Assembly: GCF_016306625.1 (NCBI RefSeq)
Contig: NZ_JACOII010000033.1
Coordinates: 61,128-125,127 of the forward strand
Source of the DNA: Xenorhabdus lircayensis
Lineage (GTDB): Bacteria; Pseudomonadota; Gammaproteobacteria; Enterobacterales; Enterobacteriaceae
Direction of reading: 5' to 3'
Length of the DNA stretch: 64,000 nucleotides
Part shown: piece by piece, positions 41,749 through 50,653 of the stretch
How the letters are laid out: each line of letters opens with the position of its first letter
Numbering within the stretch: position 1 is the first letter of the stretch
Program-made: the position numbers and the translations under genes
Notes under the pieces: generated by a model
The model's database searches: none
Seen by the model: only the letters and a program-made list of their open reading frames with translations
What the model was told of the DNA's origin: nothing

Positions 41749-42975
41749 ATGTCAAGCCAGGAAAATAGTTTGAATTTGCGTTGGTCCGGTCTTAATGCTT
41801 TATTTATCGTCAGTGCCCGCTTCGTCTCTGATTTTGGTGCATTTCTGAATATGGTGGCACTTTCCACCTACGTTTACCTGCTCAGTAACAGTGTCATGCA
41901 CGTCAGTATTTTTCTTGCCTGCCGTGTTGCTGGTGGCATCATTGCCAGCCTGATCGGAACGCCGTTTTTCAGACGATTTGCGGGAAGATGGCCGCTGGTC
42001 ATTTTTGATCTGGTGCGCGTCATTTTGCTGTCCCTATTATTGGTGATCCCTGTCTCACAGCAATTACTGATCTTACCGGTGATCGCCTTCGGCATTGGCT
42101 TAGGCAATTCCATGTTTGCTATCGGACTTAACAGCCAACTGCCCTCTTGGGTACACGCTTCCCAACGCATATCAACGAACTCCTGGCTAACCTCCGTCGC
42201 TGCCACGGGGGCAGTATTTGGCAGTCTTGTATCGGGGCTTCTGGTCGCAAGCAGCGGTTATGAAATGGTATTTACCGTCAATATCATTACTTATCTGCTG
42301 GCTGCGATCCTGATTATGCCCCTACGTTTCCTCTCTTTACCTGAACAAAAAACGTTAAGAGAACTCGGTAATGAATGGCGTGAATTACGCTTCGGTTTGC
42401 GCGGTGCGCCAATGCTGGCAGGAATGCTGTTCCTCAGCCTGGCCGACACACTGGGCAGCGCCGCCCATAACGTCGGTTTTCCCATCATTTCAAAACTCCT
42501 TACCCCCGATAACGCCAGTACCACAATGGGATTACTGCTGGCGACATGGGCGATAGGTAAATTCAGCGGTGCACGATTGGCTAGCTATCTGCTACGTAGT
42601 CGCAATCTATTGAAGATGGAAAAACTGTTTTTTATCGGCGTCGCTCTGATGTCGACGGGATTTATCCTCACCTTCCAACAAAGCAACCTATTCTGGATGC
42701 TGCTGTTTGCAGTCTGGGCAGGAATTGGGGATGGTATCGCAGAAGTCAGCCTGATATCACGGGCACAAAGCGAACCGGAAAGTTTACGCCTGCCTATTTT
42801 CAGCTTGCTGACATTATTGCAAATGACAGGCTTTGGAATAGGAATGCTGCTGGTCGCTCCGTTCTACGTCTGGTTGCCACCCTCCATTGTAATTCTGATA
42901 TTCCACGGCTTGCCGCTAACGGTATTGGTGCTGCTCTTGTTGTGGGTACGGCGTTTTACTGCCAGCAAAGTGTAA
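41749..42975 (+). CDS. MFS transporter, probable exporter of the cluster product
   Basis: This 408-residue major facilitator has about twelve hydrophobic helices (first at NALFIVSARFVSDFGAFLNMVAL). It resembles the enterobactin-exporter/MFS_3 type rather than sugar permeases. It is last in the four-gene cluster, 5 bp after the dioxygenase gene, and followed by a strong terminator. An exporter or self-resistance role is inferred from position. Confidence 0.85.
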   Translation: MSSQENSLNLRWSGLNALFIVSARFVSDFGAFLNMVALSTYVYLLSNSVMHVSIFLACRVAGGIIASLIGTPFFRRFAGRWPLVIFDLVRVILLSLLLVIPVSQQLLILPVIAFGIGLGNSMFAIGLNSQLPSWVHASQRISTNSWLTSVAATGAVFGSLVSGLLVASSGYEMVFTVNIITYLLAAILIMPLRFLSLPEQKTLRELGNEWRELRFGLRGAPMLAGMLFLSLADTLGSAAHNVGFPIISKLLTPDNASTTMGLLLATWAIGKFSGARLASYLLRSRNLLKMEKLFFIGVALMSTGFILTFQQSNLFWMLLFAVWAGIGDGIAEVSLISRAQSEPESLRLPIFSLLTLLQMTGFGIGMLLVAPFYVWLPPSIVILIFHGLPLTVLVLLLLWVRRFTASKV

Positions 42976-42991
42976 AAGTTGAAAATTTAAT

Positions 42992-43037
42992 AATCAGCAC
43001 CGATTGAGAGTATGACTCTTCGGCGCTGATTTTTTTC
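42992..43037 (+). terminator. Rho-independent terminator of the KamA/ATP-grasp/2OG/MFS operon
   Basis: AATCAGCACCG pairs with CGGCGCTGATT (one mismatch) around an 18-base loop that can itself pair (GAGAGT/ACTCTT), and seven T follow. It lies 17 bp after the MFS stop. Confidence 0.85.
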
Positions 43038-43039
43038 TA

Positions 43040-43740
43040 TGATAAACACATGGATTGCTGGATTAGTGCTTTGCGAATCAGCCTTGCCAAATGCTGGCGC
43101 AAGTTCAGGTTATGCCTCTTATACGCTGCGTATAACGCTTACTGACGACATGAAGTTTCCCCGCCCGTTCTTTTAACCCTGCCAGCCATCAGTCATGTAG
43201 AGCACAATTTCGAAAGGTGCCAGCAAGGCCATTAGGTGTCTCAGTGTTTTCTTTGTTCTCGGGCCAAAAACGTGAGCGATAACTTTCCATTTTATTCTGT
43301 CGTAAACATAAAAGAGCCAAAGAGGATTACCCTTTGATTTCACGTATGACCACTGCTCATCCATTTTGCAGCAAACAACGACTTCCGAGCCAGAAGAAAT
43401 AGCTTCTGTTACTTGTTTTAGCTGGAGTTTTTTAAAGTGGCGAAGCACCGTATTGAATCCAATTCCCATCACTCGCGCGGTTGCCCGACATCCAGACCCA
43501 TTCAAAGCCATCTTAACAATTTGCTGATGAGTACCGGGCTGACACGCGGTATAAGTAAATTCAAGTTGCCAGGTATGACGACAAGATTGGCAGAGGTAAC
43601 TGATGACCAGAGCCATCGCGGCCATTGCAATGAATGCCTTTGACAGCACGACAGGATGGACAAACAACATCAATCTTTGCCATCTGAATATTCTCCAAAT
43701 AGGGGTATTATACATATATCAGCAAATTGATATCATTACC
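43040..43740 (-). mobile_element. Decayed IS1-family insertion sequence (insA-insB remnants)
   Basis: On the minus strand the left end GGTAATGATATCAATTTGCTGAT (43718-43740) resembles the IS1 terminal repeat. The insA start is at 43683 and encodes [19 protein letters not shown] with the zinc-finger Cys pairs. Near 43611 about two bases are missing, and the homology shifts frame to [25 protein letters not shown] and [14 protein letters not shown]. InsB follows ([34 protein letters not shown]) and meets a stop, after which KLHVVSKRYTQRI and NLNLRQHLARL appear in other frames. The element is inactive and lacks a recognisable right terminus. Confidence 0.85.
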
Positions 43741-44394
43741 CAATTAATTACTTACACGAAAATCAGCCAAATAAAAATCACCTTAAAAATTAAATTGGAA
43801 AAAACATTTCAATACTACCAAAAGTAAAGTTATCGATATTATTTAATTATCGTAAATATAATTTTTATATTCGTCATATAGCATTGCTGTTCTTGGCCCT
43901 TGGCTTTTAGATGATAGCGTGACTTCGGAGCGTTTGGCTGTAAGTAGCAGTCATATTCATATCTCCAATTACCCTCATTTGCGCATAATGGGCTGGTAAT
44001 GGCTACAGTTCCACTCTTGCTTACTCGGTGATAAGCAAGATCAAAAACTGATACGAAAGTCACATTTTCACACTTCATGAAACCGATTACATGAATAAAA
44101 AACTCACTTCACATTTCATCTGAAATAAATTCATTACTCTGTTTAAAATGACGTTTGCAACGACCAACCCAAAACTGGAGTTCACAATGTATGATTTAAG
44201 AATACTTTTCAATCGAGAGCCAGTCATACGACGGAAATCATAGCAATACGATAACCTCTGTTTATGAAGGAATGCTCTATAAAGTGAATCCGAAAGAGCA
44301 TAGAGAGCTATGTAACTGAGGTGGGTGAAACCCACAAAGAAGCGATTCGAAAAATAACGGGTATATTATACTCAAGAATTATTGAAGGTTATAT
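43741..44394. other. AT-rich gap between the IS1 remnant and the first PAS-LuxR gene
   Basis: No convincing gene is seen in these 654 bp. Two short minus-strand open frames (about 80 codons each) have no recognisable domain and poor start contexts. A small hairpin GTGGGT-GAA-ACCCAC lies at 44321-44335, about 60 bp upstream of the next start codon. Confidence 0.5.
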
Positions 44395-45069
44395 ATGAGT
44401 CAAATCACCCCTCAGTTAACGAATATGTGGGATAGAAGTCATGAACAATGGTTTGTAAAAGATAATGATCTCCGTTTTATATATGCAAATAGAGTATTTA
44501 TTAAATTAAATAATCTACCTGAAAACTTTGATGTTACAGGATATACTGAAAAAGAATTACCCACGCCGTTTAATTACCCTATTCACCTCTTTGAAAAGCA
44601 TGACCGTGAAGTCTTACAATCCATGCAACGAATATCATCTATCGGAATTTATTTTCAACATAACAATCAACAAATAAAACCCTACTTTTGTGAAAAATAC
44701 CCACTAATGAGTGAAAATAATCAATGTATCGGAATAATTTGCCACGCTAAAGAAATGAAACATTTTTCAGTACATCATTATATTAAAGATGAGATTTCTA
44801 TATCTATTAATCTTAGTCCTCCTAACAATATACTGACAGAGAAAGAATGGTTGATAATTTTTTTGTTCTGTCGTGGTATCAGTAATAGAGATATTGCTAA
44901 TGAACTGAAAATCTCATGTCGTACCTTGGAAAGGTATTTTGAGATTATCTATGAAAAATTATCAATCAATTCAATCATTGAGTTAAAAACGCTCTGTGAA
45001 AGAAATAATTATGACCTGTATATCCCACCAGAATATTTAAAATCCATAGAACATGCATTGATATATTAA
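44395..45069 (+). CDS. PAS-LuxR solo transcriptional regulator (copy 1)
   Basis: This 224-residue protein has an N-terminal PAS_4-type sensor domain (about 10-120: MWDRSHEQWFVKDNDLRFIYANRVFIKLNNLPENFDV) and a C-terminal LuxR/FixJ helix-turn-helix (about 148-205: LTEKEWLIIFLFCRGISNRDIANELKISCRTLERYFEIIYEKL). There is no LuxI-type synthase nearby and no autoinducer domain, so it fits the PAS4-LuxR solos abundant in Photorhabdus and Xenorhabdus. The ligand is unknown. Two paralogues lie at 49.9-51.3 kb. Confidence 0.85.
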   Translation: MSQITPQLTNMWDRSHEQWFVKDNDLRFIYANRVFIKLNNLPENFDVTGYTEKELPTPFNYPIHLFEKHDREVLQSMQRISSIGIYFQHNNQQIKPYFCEKYPLMSENNQCIGIICHAKEMKHFSVHHYIKDEISISINLSPPNNILTEKEWLIIFLFCRGISNRDIANELKISCRTLERYFEIIYEKLSINSIIELKTLCERNNYDLYIPPEYLKSIEHALIY

Positions 45070-45342
45070 AGATGATATCGGTGCTCCCCCATACTTCGCA
45101 GCTTAATCAGGGAGGTGAGTTAAGTGACAAAAGAGGTAAGACTTAATAATCATGTGACTTAAGGGAAATTCATACTCCCAATCGTCCTCACTTAATTATT
45201 AAATAGTTAATAAAATAACAAATTAAACATAAAATAAAATTAAGTTATTGAAAAATATATATAAATAGATTTATTATAATGTAAATAAATTAATATAAGA
45301 TCCCGCTTCATATTTATCTTACTCAATTGCTGGGGAGAAAGC

Positions 45343-46344
45343 ATGGCCACTATGAAAGACGTAGCACATCAAGCTGGAGTGTCCGTAGCCACTGTCAGCC
45401 GTGTCATTAATAATACAGCTTATGTCGAACCGGGCACCCGTGAGCGTGTAGAAAAAGCCATGCGTGAGTTCAACTACCACCGTAATTCTGCTGCGCTTGC
45501 ATTGGCGAAAAGATGCGGGAATATGCTAGGTTTACTGACTGGTAATTTGGCCGATCCTTTTTTTTCCCTTTTGGCTCGAGGAGTTGAAAAAATTGCCCGG
45601 AAAAAAGAAACCAAACTAATGGTTTGTAGTGGCGGGCACCAAGCTGAACTTGAGAAATTAGCCTTGGACTTTTTAATCAATCAAGGATGTGAAGCAATAA
45701 TCGCCTATGTCAGCAGAATGAGCGAAGCAGATATATTACGTTATGCAGCTCATACGCCAGGATTAGTGATTATTAATCGATATTTCCCAGCTATCGCTAA
45801 CCGATGTATCTGGCTAGATAACGTCAGTGCCTCTCATACGGCTACCAACTATCTTATCCAAAATGGTCATCGAAAAATTGCTTATGTTACGGCAGATATA
45901 CCGATCGATGATAGAAAACTCCGTCTGGAAGGATATCATTCTGCAATGACTAATGCGGGTATCACAGTACCTAGCAATTGGGTTATTAGCGTTCCATTTA
46001 ACGAAGAAGGTGGGGAACTGGCAGCAGAAAAACTCTTAAGCAGTGGCACCAACTTTACTGCGGCAGTGACATTCAATGATGTTATGGCTGCTGGCATGAT
46101 GAGATTCCTACACCAGCGAAAAATCAAATTACCTGAACAACTGTCGATCGTTGGATTTGATGATATCGTCACGGCCCGTTATCTCTATCCCCCCTTAACT
46201 ACCGTACATAACCCAGTAGAACAAATGGCTCAACGAGCAGCTAACCTAGCTTTACAGCTCGTTGCCAAAAAAGAGCTACCTCCACAAATGAATATGTTCT
46301 CAGCAGAACTTGTCATCAGAGACTCCGTCTCTTTAATAGAATAA
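45343..46344 (+). CDS. LacI/GalR-family transcriptional regulator
   Basis: This 333-residue regulator has the N-terminal HTH with hinge helix TMKDVAHQAGVSVATVSRVINNTAYVEPGTRERVEKAM and a periplasmic-binding-protein-like effector domain (LGLLTGNLADPFFSLLARGVEKIA to the C-terminus). The likely start is ATG after GGGGAG. It is 38 bp upstream of the NhaC antiporter gene in the same direction, and so probably regulates, and is co-transcribed with, the nhaC-patB pair. Effector unknown. The preceding 273 bp are AT-rich, with no gene seen. Confidence 0.9.
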   Translation: MATMKDVAHQAGVSVATVSRVINNTAYVEPGTRERVEKAMREFNYHRNSAALALAKRCGNMLGLLTGNLADPFFSLLARGVEKIARKKETKLMVCSGGHQAELEKLALDFLINQGCEAIIAYVSRMSEADILRYAAHTPGLVIINRYFPAIANRCIWLDNVSASHTATNYLIQNGHRKIAYVTADIPIDDRKLRLEGYHSAMTNAGITVPSNWVISVPFNEEGGELAAEKLLSSGTNFTAAVTFNDVMAAGMMRFLHQRKIKLPEQLSIVGFDDIVTARYLYPPLTTVHNPVEQMAQRAANLALQLVAKKELPPQMNMFSAELVIRDSVSLIE

Positions 46345-46382
46345 TTTTTATTTCAATAACCTATCAAAATTGGAATTTTTAT

Positions 46383-47837
46383 ATGGATGAAAAGAAAAAA
46401 CTGAATCTAGGACTCGCTATACTGCCTATTGCAGCAATGCTCTTACTGCTAATTATTGGCTATGGTCAACTGGGGCTGCGTATCGAATCCTTATTGCTCA
46501 TATCAGCGGTAATAGCAGCAGCCTTGGCATATTGGCAAGGCTATCGCTGGGATGACATTATTGATGCCATTGTGGCAAAGCTAGCCAAAGCAATGCCTGT
46601 GATCATGATACTGATTTGCGTTGGAGGCTTAATTGGCACCTGGATGTTCAGCGGAACCATACCTTACATGGTTTACTGGGGATTAAAGCTGATTAGCCCT
46701 CAATATATACTCATTGCCGCCTTCTTTATCACGAGCCTTATTTCAGTTTGTACCGGTACATCATGGGGATCAGCCGGAACTGTAGGGGTCGCTTTAATGG
46801 GAGTTGCCGCTGGCCTTGATGTGTCTTTGGCAGCTGCGGCGGGAGCGGTTGTTTCAGGCGCGTATTTCGGTGATAAGATTTCACCGTTATCTGATTCAAC
46901 TAATTTCGCTGCAATCGTTGCCGACACTGATCTTTACAGCCATATCCAACATTTATTGTATACCACTATCCCAGGCTTTATTTTAGCCACCATTGTCTAT
47001 TTTATTGCAGGTCATACGGGCTTAACAGGTAGCGTAGCAACCCCCGAAAAAATCACAGAAATCATGCAATCGCTTGAAAGCTTATATCACTTCAATTTGT
47101 TGCTGATTCTGCCACCGATACTGGTTTTATGGGGAGCTATGACAAAACGTCCGGTGATACCAATCATGCTGGCTGCCTGCACACTGGCCATTGTGATCGG
47201 TATAGGTATTCAGGGATTTACTCTTAAACAGGGGCTTAATGCGTTAATTGATGGTTTCAATCTCTCAATGTTCTCTGATCAGGGACACAACATTACCGGA
47301 GTCATTAGCGATGTAACCCGCCTGCTCAATCGCGGTGGTATGTTCTCAATGATGGGAACTATATTACTTGTATTTTGTGCATTCGCGTTTGCTGGTGCGT
47401 TAACACTCACTGGTGCCTTGACCGTCATCATTAACCGGCTTCTGCGAGCTGTTCACACAACCGGGCAACTCATCGCTGCAACTCTAGCTACAACCCTTCT
47501 GGTCACTGGCGCAACCTGTGATGGAAAGTTGGCTCTTCTCATCCCGGCAGAGTTGTTCAAAGGCGCTTATCGCCGGATGGGGCTAGACAACAAAAATCTC
47601 TCACGAACCATAGAAGATGGCTGTACTGTCATTGAACCACTGCTCCCTTGGACTTCTGCTGGCATATATATGGCTACAACATTGGGTGTCAGTACGCTCG
47701 AGCTATTACCTTGGGCAATCCAGTGCTATGCCGCTGTCTTTTGTGCTCTTATTTATGGCTTTACTGGTTTCGGTATTGCAAAAACCACACCGGAAAACCC
47801 CCTGAAGAAAAAGGAAAATCAACGTGAAATCTCCTGA
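46383..47837 (+). CDS. nhaC: NhaC-family Na+/H+ antiporter
   Basis: This 484-residue inner-membrane protein of the NhaC family has about twelve helices. Family segments include SVCTGTSWGSAGTVGVALMGVAAGLD, GAVVSGAYFGDKISPLSDSTNFA and the C-terminal GCTVIEPLLPWTSAG. Members exchange sodium for protons, and some act on organic substrates (malate/lactate antiport). Being placed between a LacI regulator and a C-S lyase suggests that it may carry an organic solute. The stop overlaps the patB-like start by 14 bp. Confidence 0.88.
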   Translation: MDEKKKLNLGLAILPIAAMLLLLIIGYGQLGLRIESLLLISAVIAAALAYWQGYRWDDIIDAIVAKLAKAMPVIMILICVGGLIGTWMFSGTIPYMVYWGLKLISPQYILIAAFFITSLISVCTGTSWGSAGTVGVALMGVAAGLDVSLAAAAGAVVSGAYFGDKISPLSDSTNFAAIVADTDLYSHIQHLLYTTIPGFILATIVYFIAGHTGLTGSVATPEKITEIMQSLESLYHFNLLLILPPILVLWGAMTKRPVIPIMLAACTLAIVIGIGIQGFTLKQGLNALIDGFNLSMFSDQGHNITGVISDVTRLLNRGGMFSMMGTILLVFCAFAFAGALTLTGALTVIINRLLRAVHTTGQLIAATLATTLLVTGATCDGKLALLIPAELFKGAYRRMGLDNKNLSRTIEDGCTVIEPLLPWTSAGIYMATTLGVSTLELLPWAIQCYAAVFCALIYGFTGFGIAKTTPENPLKKKENQREIS

Positions 47838-49023
47838 TTTCAACCAGATAATCGATCGCCACAATACAGGCTCTATTAAGTGGGATTTTTTAGATCGTGA
47901 CTTACAATTAAACCAAACTGACCTTCTGCCAATGTGGGTATCTGATTTCGATTTTCAATGCCCAATAGAAGTCCTGCAAGCCCTATCCTCCCGGATTGAC
48001 CACGGTATTTTCGGTTATAGCGAACGCGACGATCTCTACTACCAAGCAGCAATAGACTGGTTTTCAAGACGCCATAAACTGACTTTGCATAAGGAATGGT
48101 TCACATCAATAGAAGGTGTCATACCTGGACTATCTTTACTGATACAAATGCTGAGTAAACCAGGAGAAGGTGTCATTATACAAGGCCCCTATTATGCTTC
48201 ATTTGCCAAAATTATTACGATGAACGACAGGGTGCTTATTGAAAATCCGCTTCTTGAAAGTTCAGAAAGTTATCAAATTGACTATGACCATTTAGAACAC
48301 ATATTGGAGCAACACAGACCACCTTTGTTGTTATTATGTAACCCACACAATCCTACTGGTCGATGTTGGAATCGTGACGAACTCCACCAACTATTGATAC
48401 TCTGCAAAAGATACGGTACGACGGTAATTTCTGATGAAATTTGGGCTGATTTAATTTTGCCTTGGGGTAAATTCACCTCAATATTGCATCTTGGGAGTGA
48501 ATGGCATAGCAATGTCATTGCCGCCACCTCAGCAAGTAAGACGTTTGGGCTTGCTTCACTGCGTATATCAAACTTTCTCATTCCAGATCCCAGTCTCCGA
48601 CAAGCCTTTAATGATCGGTTGAATGCTCACGGATTAGATGTATTCAATTCATTATCTATGACTGCGGCTACAGCAGCTTACCAATATGGGGATACATGGT
48701 TTGATAAACTACAAGACTATCTGGCTGAAAATCGTGACTGGTTCGAAAAAGCTTTAGCATCTTCCGCCCCTTGGTGCCGAATGACCAAAGCGGAAGGTAC
48801 ATATTTAGCTTGGCTGGACTGTCGGGATTTAGGACTGGATGATAATACCTTGCAACAGGAATTAATGCAGAAAGCCAAAATAGCTGTTTCAATGGGATGC
48901 AGTTTTGGCGATAGAGGAAAAGGGTTTATCCGAATAAACTTAGGTTGTCCCCGTCAATACCTTGAAAAGGCAATCGCCGGTTTAGCTCGGTTAACACCCA
49001 TAAAGGTTAATACCATAAAATAA
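47824..49023 (+). CDS. PatB/MalY-family C-S beta-lyase (PLP aminotransferase fold I)
   Basis: This 399-residue PLP enzyme has the LPMWVSDFDF motif near residue 35, typical of MalY/PatB, NPHNPTGRCW (173-182), SDEIWADL and the PLP lysine Lys239 in ATSASKTFGLASLR. The family cleaves cystathionine and related C-S bonds. The GTG start lies inside nhaC, so translation is probably coupled. With the LacI regulator and NhaC it recalls the E. coli malI-malX-malY layout, although the transporter differs. Confidence 0.9.
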   Translation: MKSPDFNQIIDRHNTGSIKWDFLDRDLQLNQTDLLPMWVSDFDFQCPIEVLQALSSRIDHGIFGYSERDDLYYQAAIDWFSRRHKLTLHKEWFTSIEGVIPGLSLLIQMLSKPGEGVIIQGPYYASFAKIITMNDRVLIENPLLESSESYQIDYDHLEHILEQHRPPLLLLCNPHNPTGRCWNRDELHQLLILCKRYGTTVISDEIWADLILPWGKFTSILHLGSEWHSNVIAATSASKTFGLASLRISNFLIPDPSLRQAFNDRLNAHGLDVFNSLSMTAATAAYQYGDTWFDKLQDYLAENRDWFEKALASSAPWCRMTKAEGTYLAWLDCRDLGLDDNTLQQELMQKAKIAVSMGCSFGDRGKGFIRINLGCPRQYLEKAIAGLARLTPIKVNTIK

Positions 49024-49070
49024 AAAGGCATCCGAAAGATCAGCAAAAATAGAGGAAGAGATATGATCAT

Positions 49071-49102
49071 ACCTGAAACTTTCCATAAGAAAAGTTTCAG
49101 GT
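49071..49102 (+). terminator. Rho-independent terminator of the lacI-nhaC-patB operon
   Basis: ACCTGAAACTT pairs with AAGTTTCAGGT (perfect 11 bp, 10-base loop), followed by a T-rich tract (TTTATTTTTATTGTTTTTTG). Confidence 0.85.
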
Positions 49103-49130
49103 AATTAGTTTATTTTTATTGTTTTTTGTA

Positions 49131-49930
49131 TGAAACACCCATGTTGATTTCGGAAATGACAATTCATTTAAAATATCTGCTTGGTCATATTCCGTAATGC
49201 TCACAATTTAAAGCGATAACGATAAGTCGCTCACCCTTAAGACCAGAAGCGGTGCAAGGCATTTGCTACAATCATTCCTTCTTCCAATCATTCCTTCTTC
49301 TTTCCCTTAGTTTGGTTACTCAAAGTGCTATGTTTATAGCCTCTTCAGATTAATATTTTTATATTATTACAGCCTTTTCCCTGGAGCCGGCGCTGGTACA
49401 AAATACTAAAAACATCTGTACTAATACGTTAAATTCCGCTAAGTACAGTCAAATATTCTTCTAATAGGAAAATGTTACATCTAGTTACCCAAAAGTCACA
49501 AATTAATTCACTCAGTAAAGTTAGAACAATAAACACTCAGATGGATTCTTTTATGACCCGTGGCCGCCAAGATACTTAAAAAGTTTAGTTATTTTTTAAA
49601 ATGTTGGAAGCGTATAAAATACTTTAATGAACTTTTATTCTCTCAAAAAAACCGATAATACTACCGACAATGCTAAGTACATAATCACAATTAGTTAATA
49701 TTTCTTATCTGTATAAAACCATCTATCTTAATAGGTTACAACCTTATACGCTAATACCATTAACTTTTAAAATAATTTCAAATAAAAATAATATTTTTTA
49801 CATTAATAATGTCATATTGAAATTAATTAAACATACAGGCTTTGACTGGATAATTATTGTGCCATATTATATGGTTAAATCATTCCAATCATAATTAGAA
49901 AACAATTCAGATAATGAATTAATAGTTAAC
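49131..49930. other. Gene-free AT-rich region upstream of PAS-LuxR copy 2
   Basis: No coding region is seen in about 800 bp on either strand. A tandem duplication of a 16-bp unit (AATCATTCCTTCTTCC) occurs at 49270-49301, the second copy differing at the last base. The last 250 bp are extremely AT-rich. The space could hold a long leader or silenced promoter region of the two regulator genes. Confidence 0.5.
49270..49301. repeat. Tandem 16-bp duplication
   Basis: AATCATTCCTTCTTCC at 49270-49285 is repeated at 49286-49301 with one change. It looks like a recent slippage duplication in non-coding DNA. Confidence 0.7.
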
Positions 49931-50620
49931 ATGTCAAATATGAAAAAACCAAATAATATCACTCCGCAATTAATTCACATGTGGAAAAAAAGCATTGATC
50001 CTTGGGGAGCAAAAAATCGCCAATCAAGATTTATCTATGCCAACCCCGCTTTTTACCAACTGCTCGACCTACCTGAAAATTTCGACATTACAGGACTTCA
50101 TATAGGCGAATTACCCTCACCTATTGCAGAATATGAAGAGGAACTCTATCTTCAGGATCAAAAAGTTATTCAAACTATGCAAAGAGTAACTTCAATGGAA
50201 ACTCATCTATTTGGAAAACATAAAGTCAAACAAGCCTATCTTTGTGATAAATATCCACTTTGTGATGATAATGGCGATTGTATTGGCATCACTTTTCATA
50301 TGTACAAAGTTCAAAATTTATCCACCTCTTATTATTATGATAAAACCATCCCAGTCTCCCTAGAATTCACACCTCCTAGTAATGTATTGACGCAAATTGA
50401 GTGGGAAATTCTCTTTCTAATCTTACGTTCATTGGATGAAAAAAGTATTAGTAAAGAATTAACGATCAATACAAAAGATATTGCTGATTACATACAATCA
50501 ATTTACCAAAAGTTTAATCTTTCAAGACATATAGACCTGAAAGACTTCTGCAAAAAGCATAAATTTGATCACTATATTCCTAAAAGGTTTATCACTATTG
50601 GTAGTAAAGAACTCAACTAA
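49931..50620 (+). CDS. PAS-LuxR solo transcriptional regulator (copy 2)
   Basis: The 229-residue product is a paralogue of the gene at 44.4 kb, with the same start pattern (NNITPQLIHMWKKS, FIYANPAFYQLLDLPENFDITG). The PAS_4-like domain covers about 10-125. The C-terminal region VLTQIEWEILFLILRSLDEKSISKELTINTKDIADYIQSIYQKF aligns with the LuxR helix-turn-helix, but the recognition helix (TKDIADYIQS) departs from the usual SxxTVexH pattern, so DNA specificity may differ or be lost. It precedes copy 3 by 33 bp. Confidence 0.8.
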   Translation: MSNMKKPNNITPQLIHMWKKSIDPWGAKNRQSRFIYANPAFYQLLDLPENFDITGLHIGELPSPIAEYEEELYLQDQKVIQTMQRVTSMETHLFGKHKVKQAYLCDKYPLCDDNGDCIGITFHMYKVQNLSTSYYYDKTIPVSLEFTPPSNVLTQIEWEILFLILRSLDEKSISKELTINTKDIADYIQSIYQKFNLSRHIDLKDFCKKHKFDHYIPKRFITIGSKELN

Positions 50621-50653
50621 TTATATTATTCAGACAGAAAAAAGGAATATGAT

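Noticed and set aside
43839..44335. Two short minus-strand frames between the IS1 remnant and PAS-LuxR copy 1
   Set aside because: No known domain, weak starts, AT-rich composition; not supported as genes.
46383..49023. True malI-malXY locus
   Set aside because: The transporter is NhaC-family, not a PTS MalX, and the regulator is co-directional rather than divergent.
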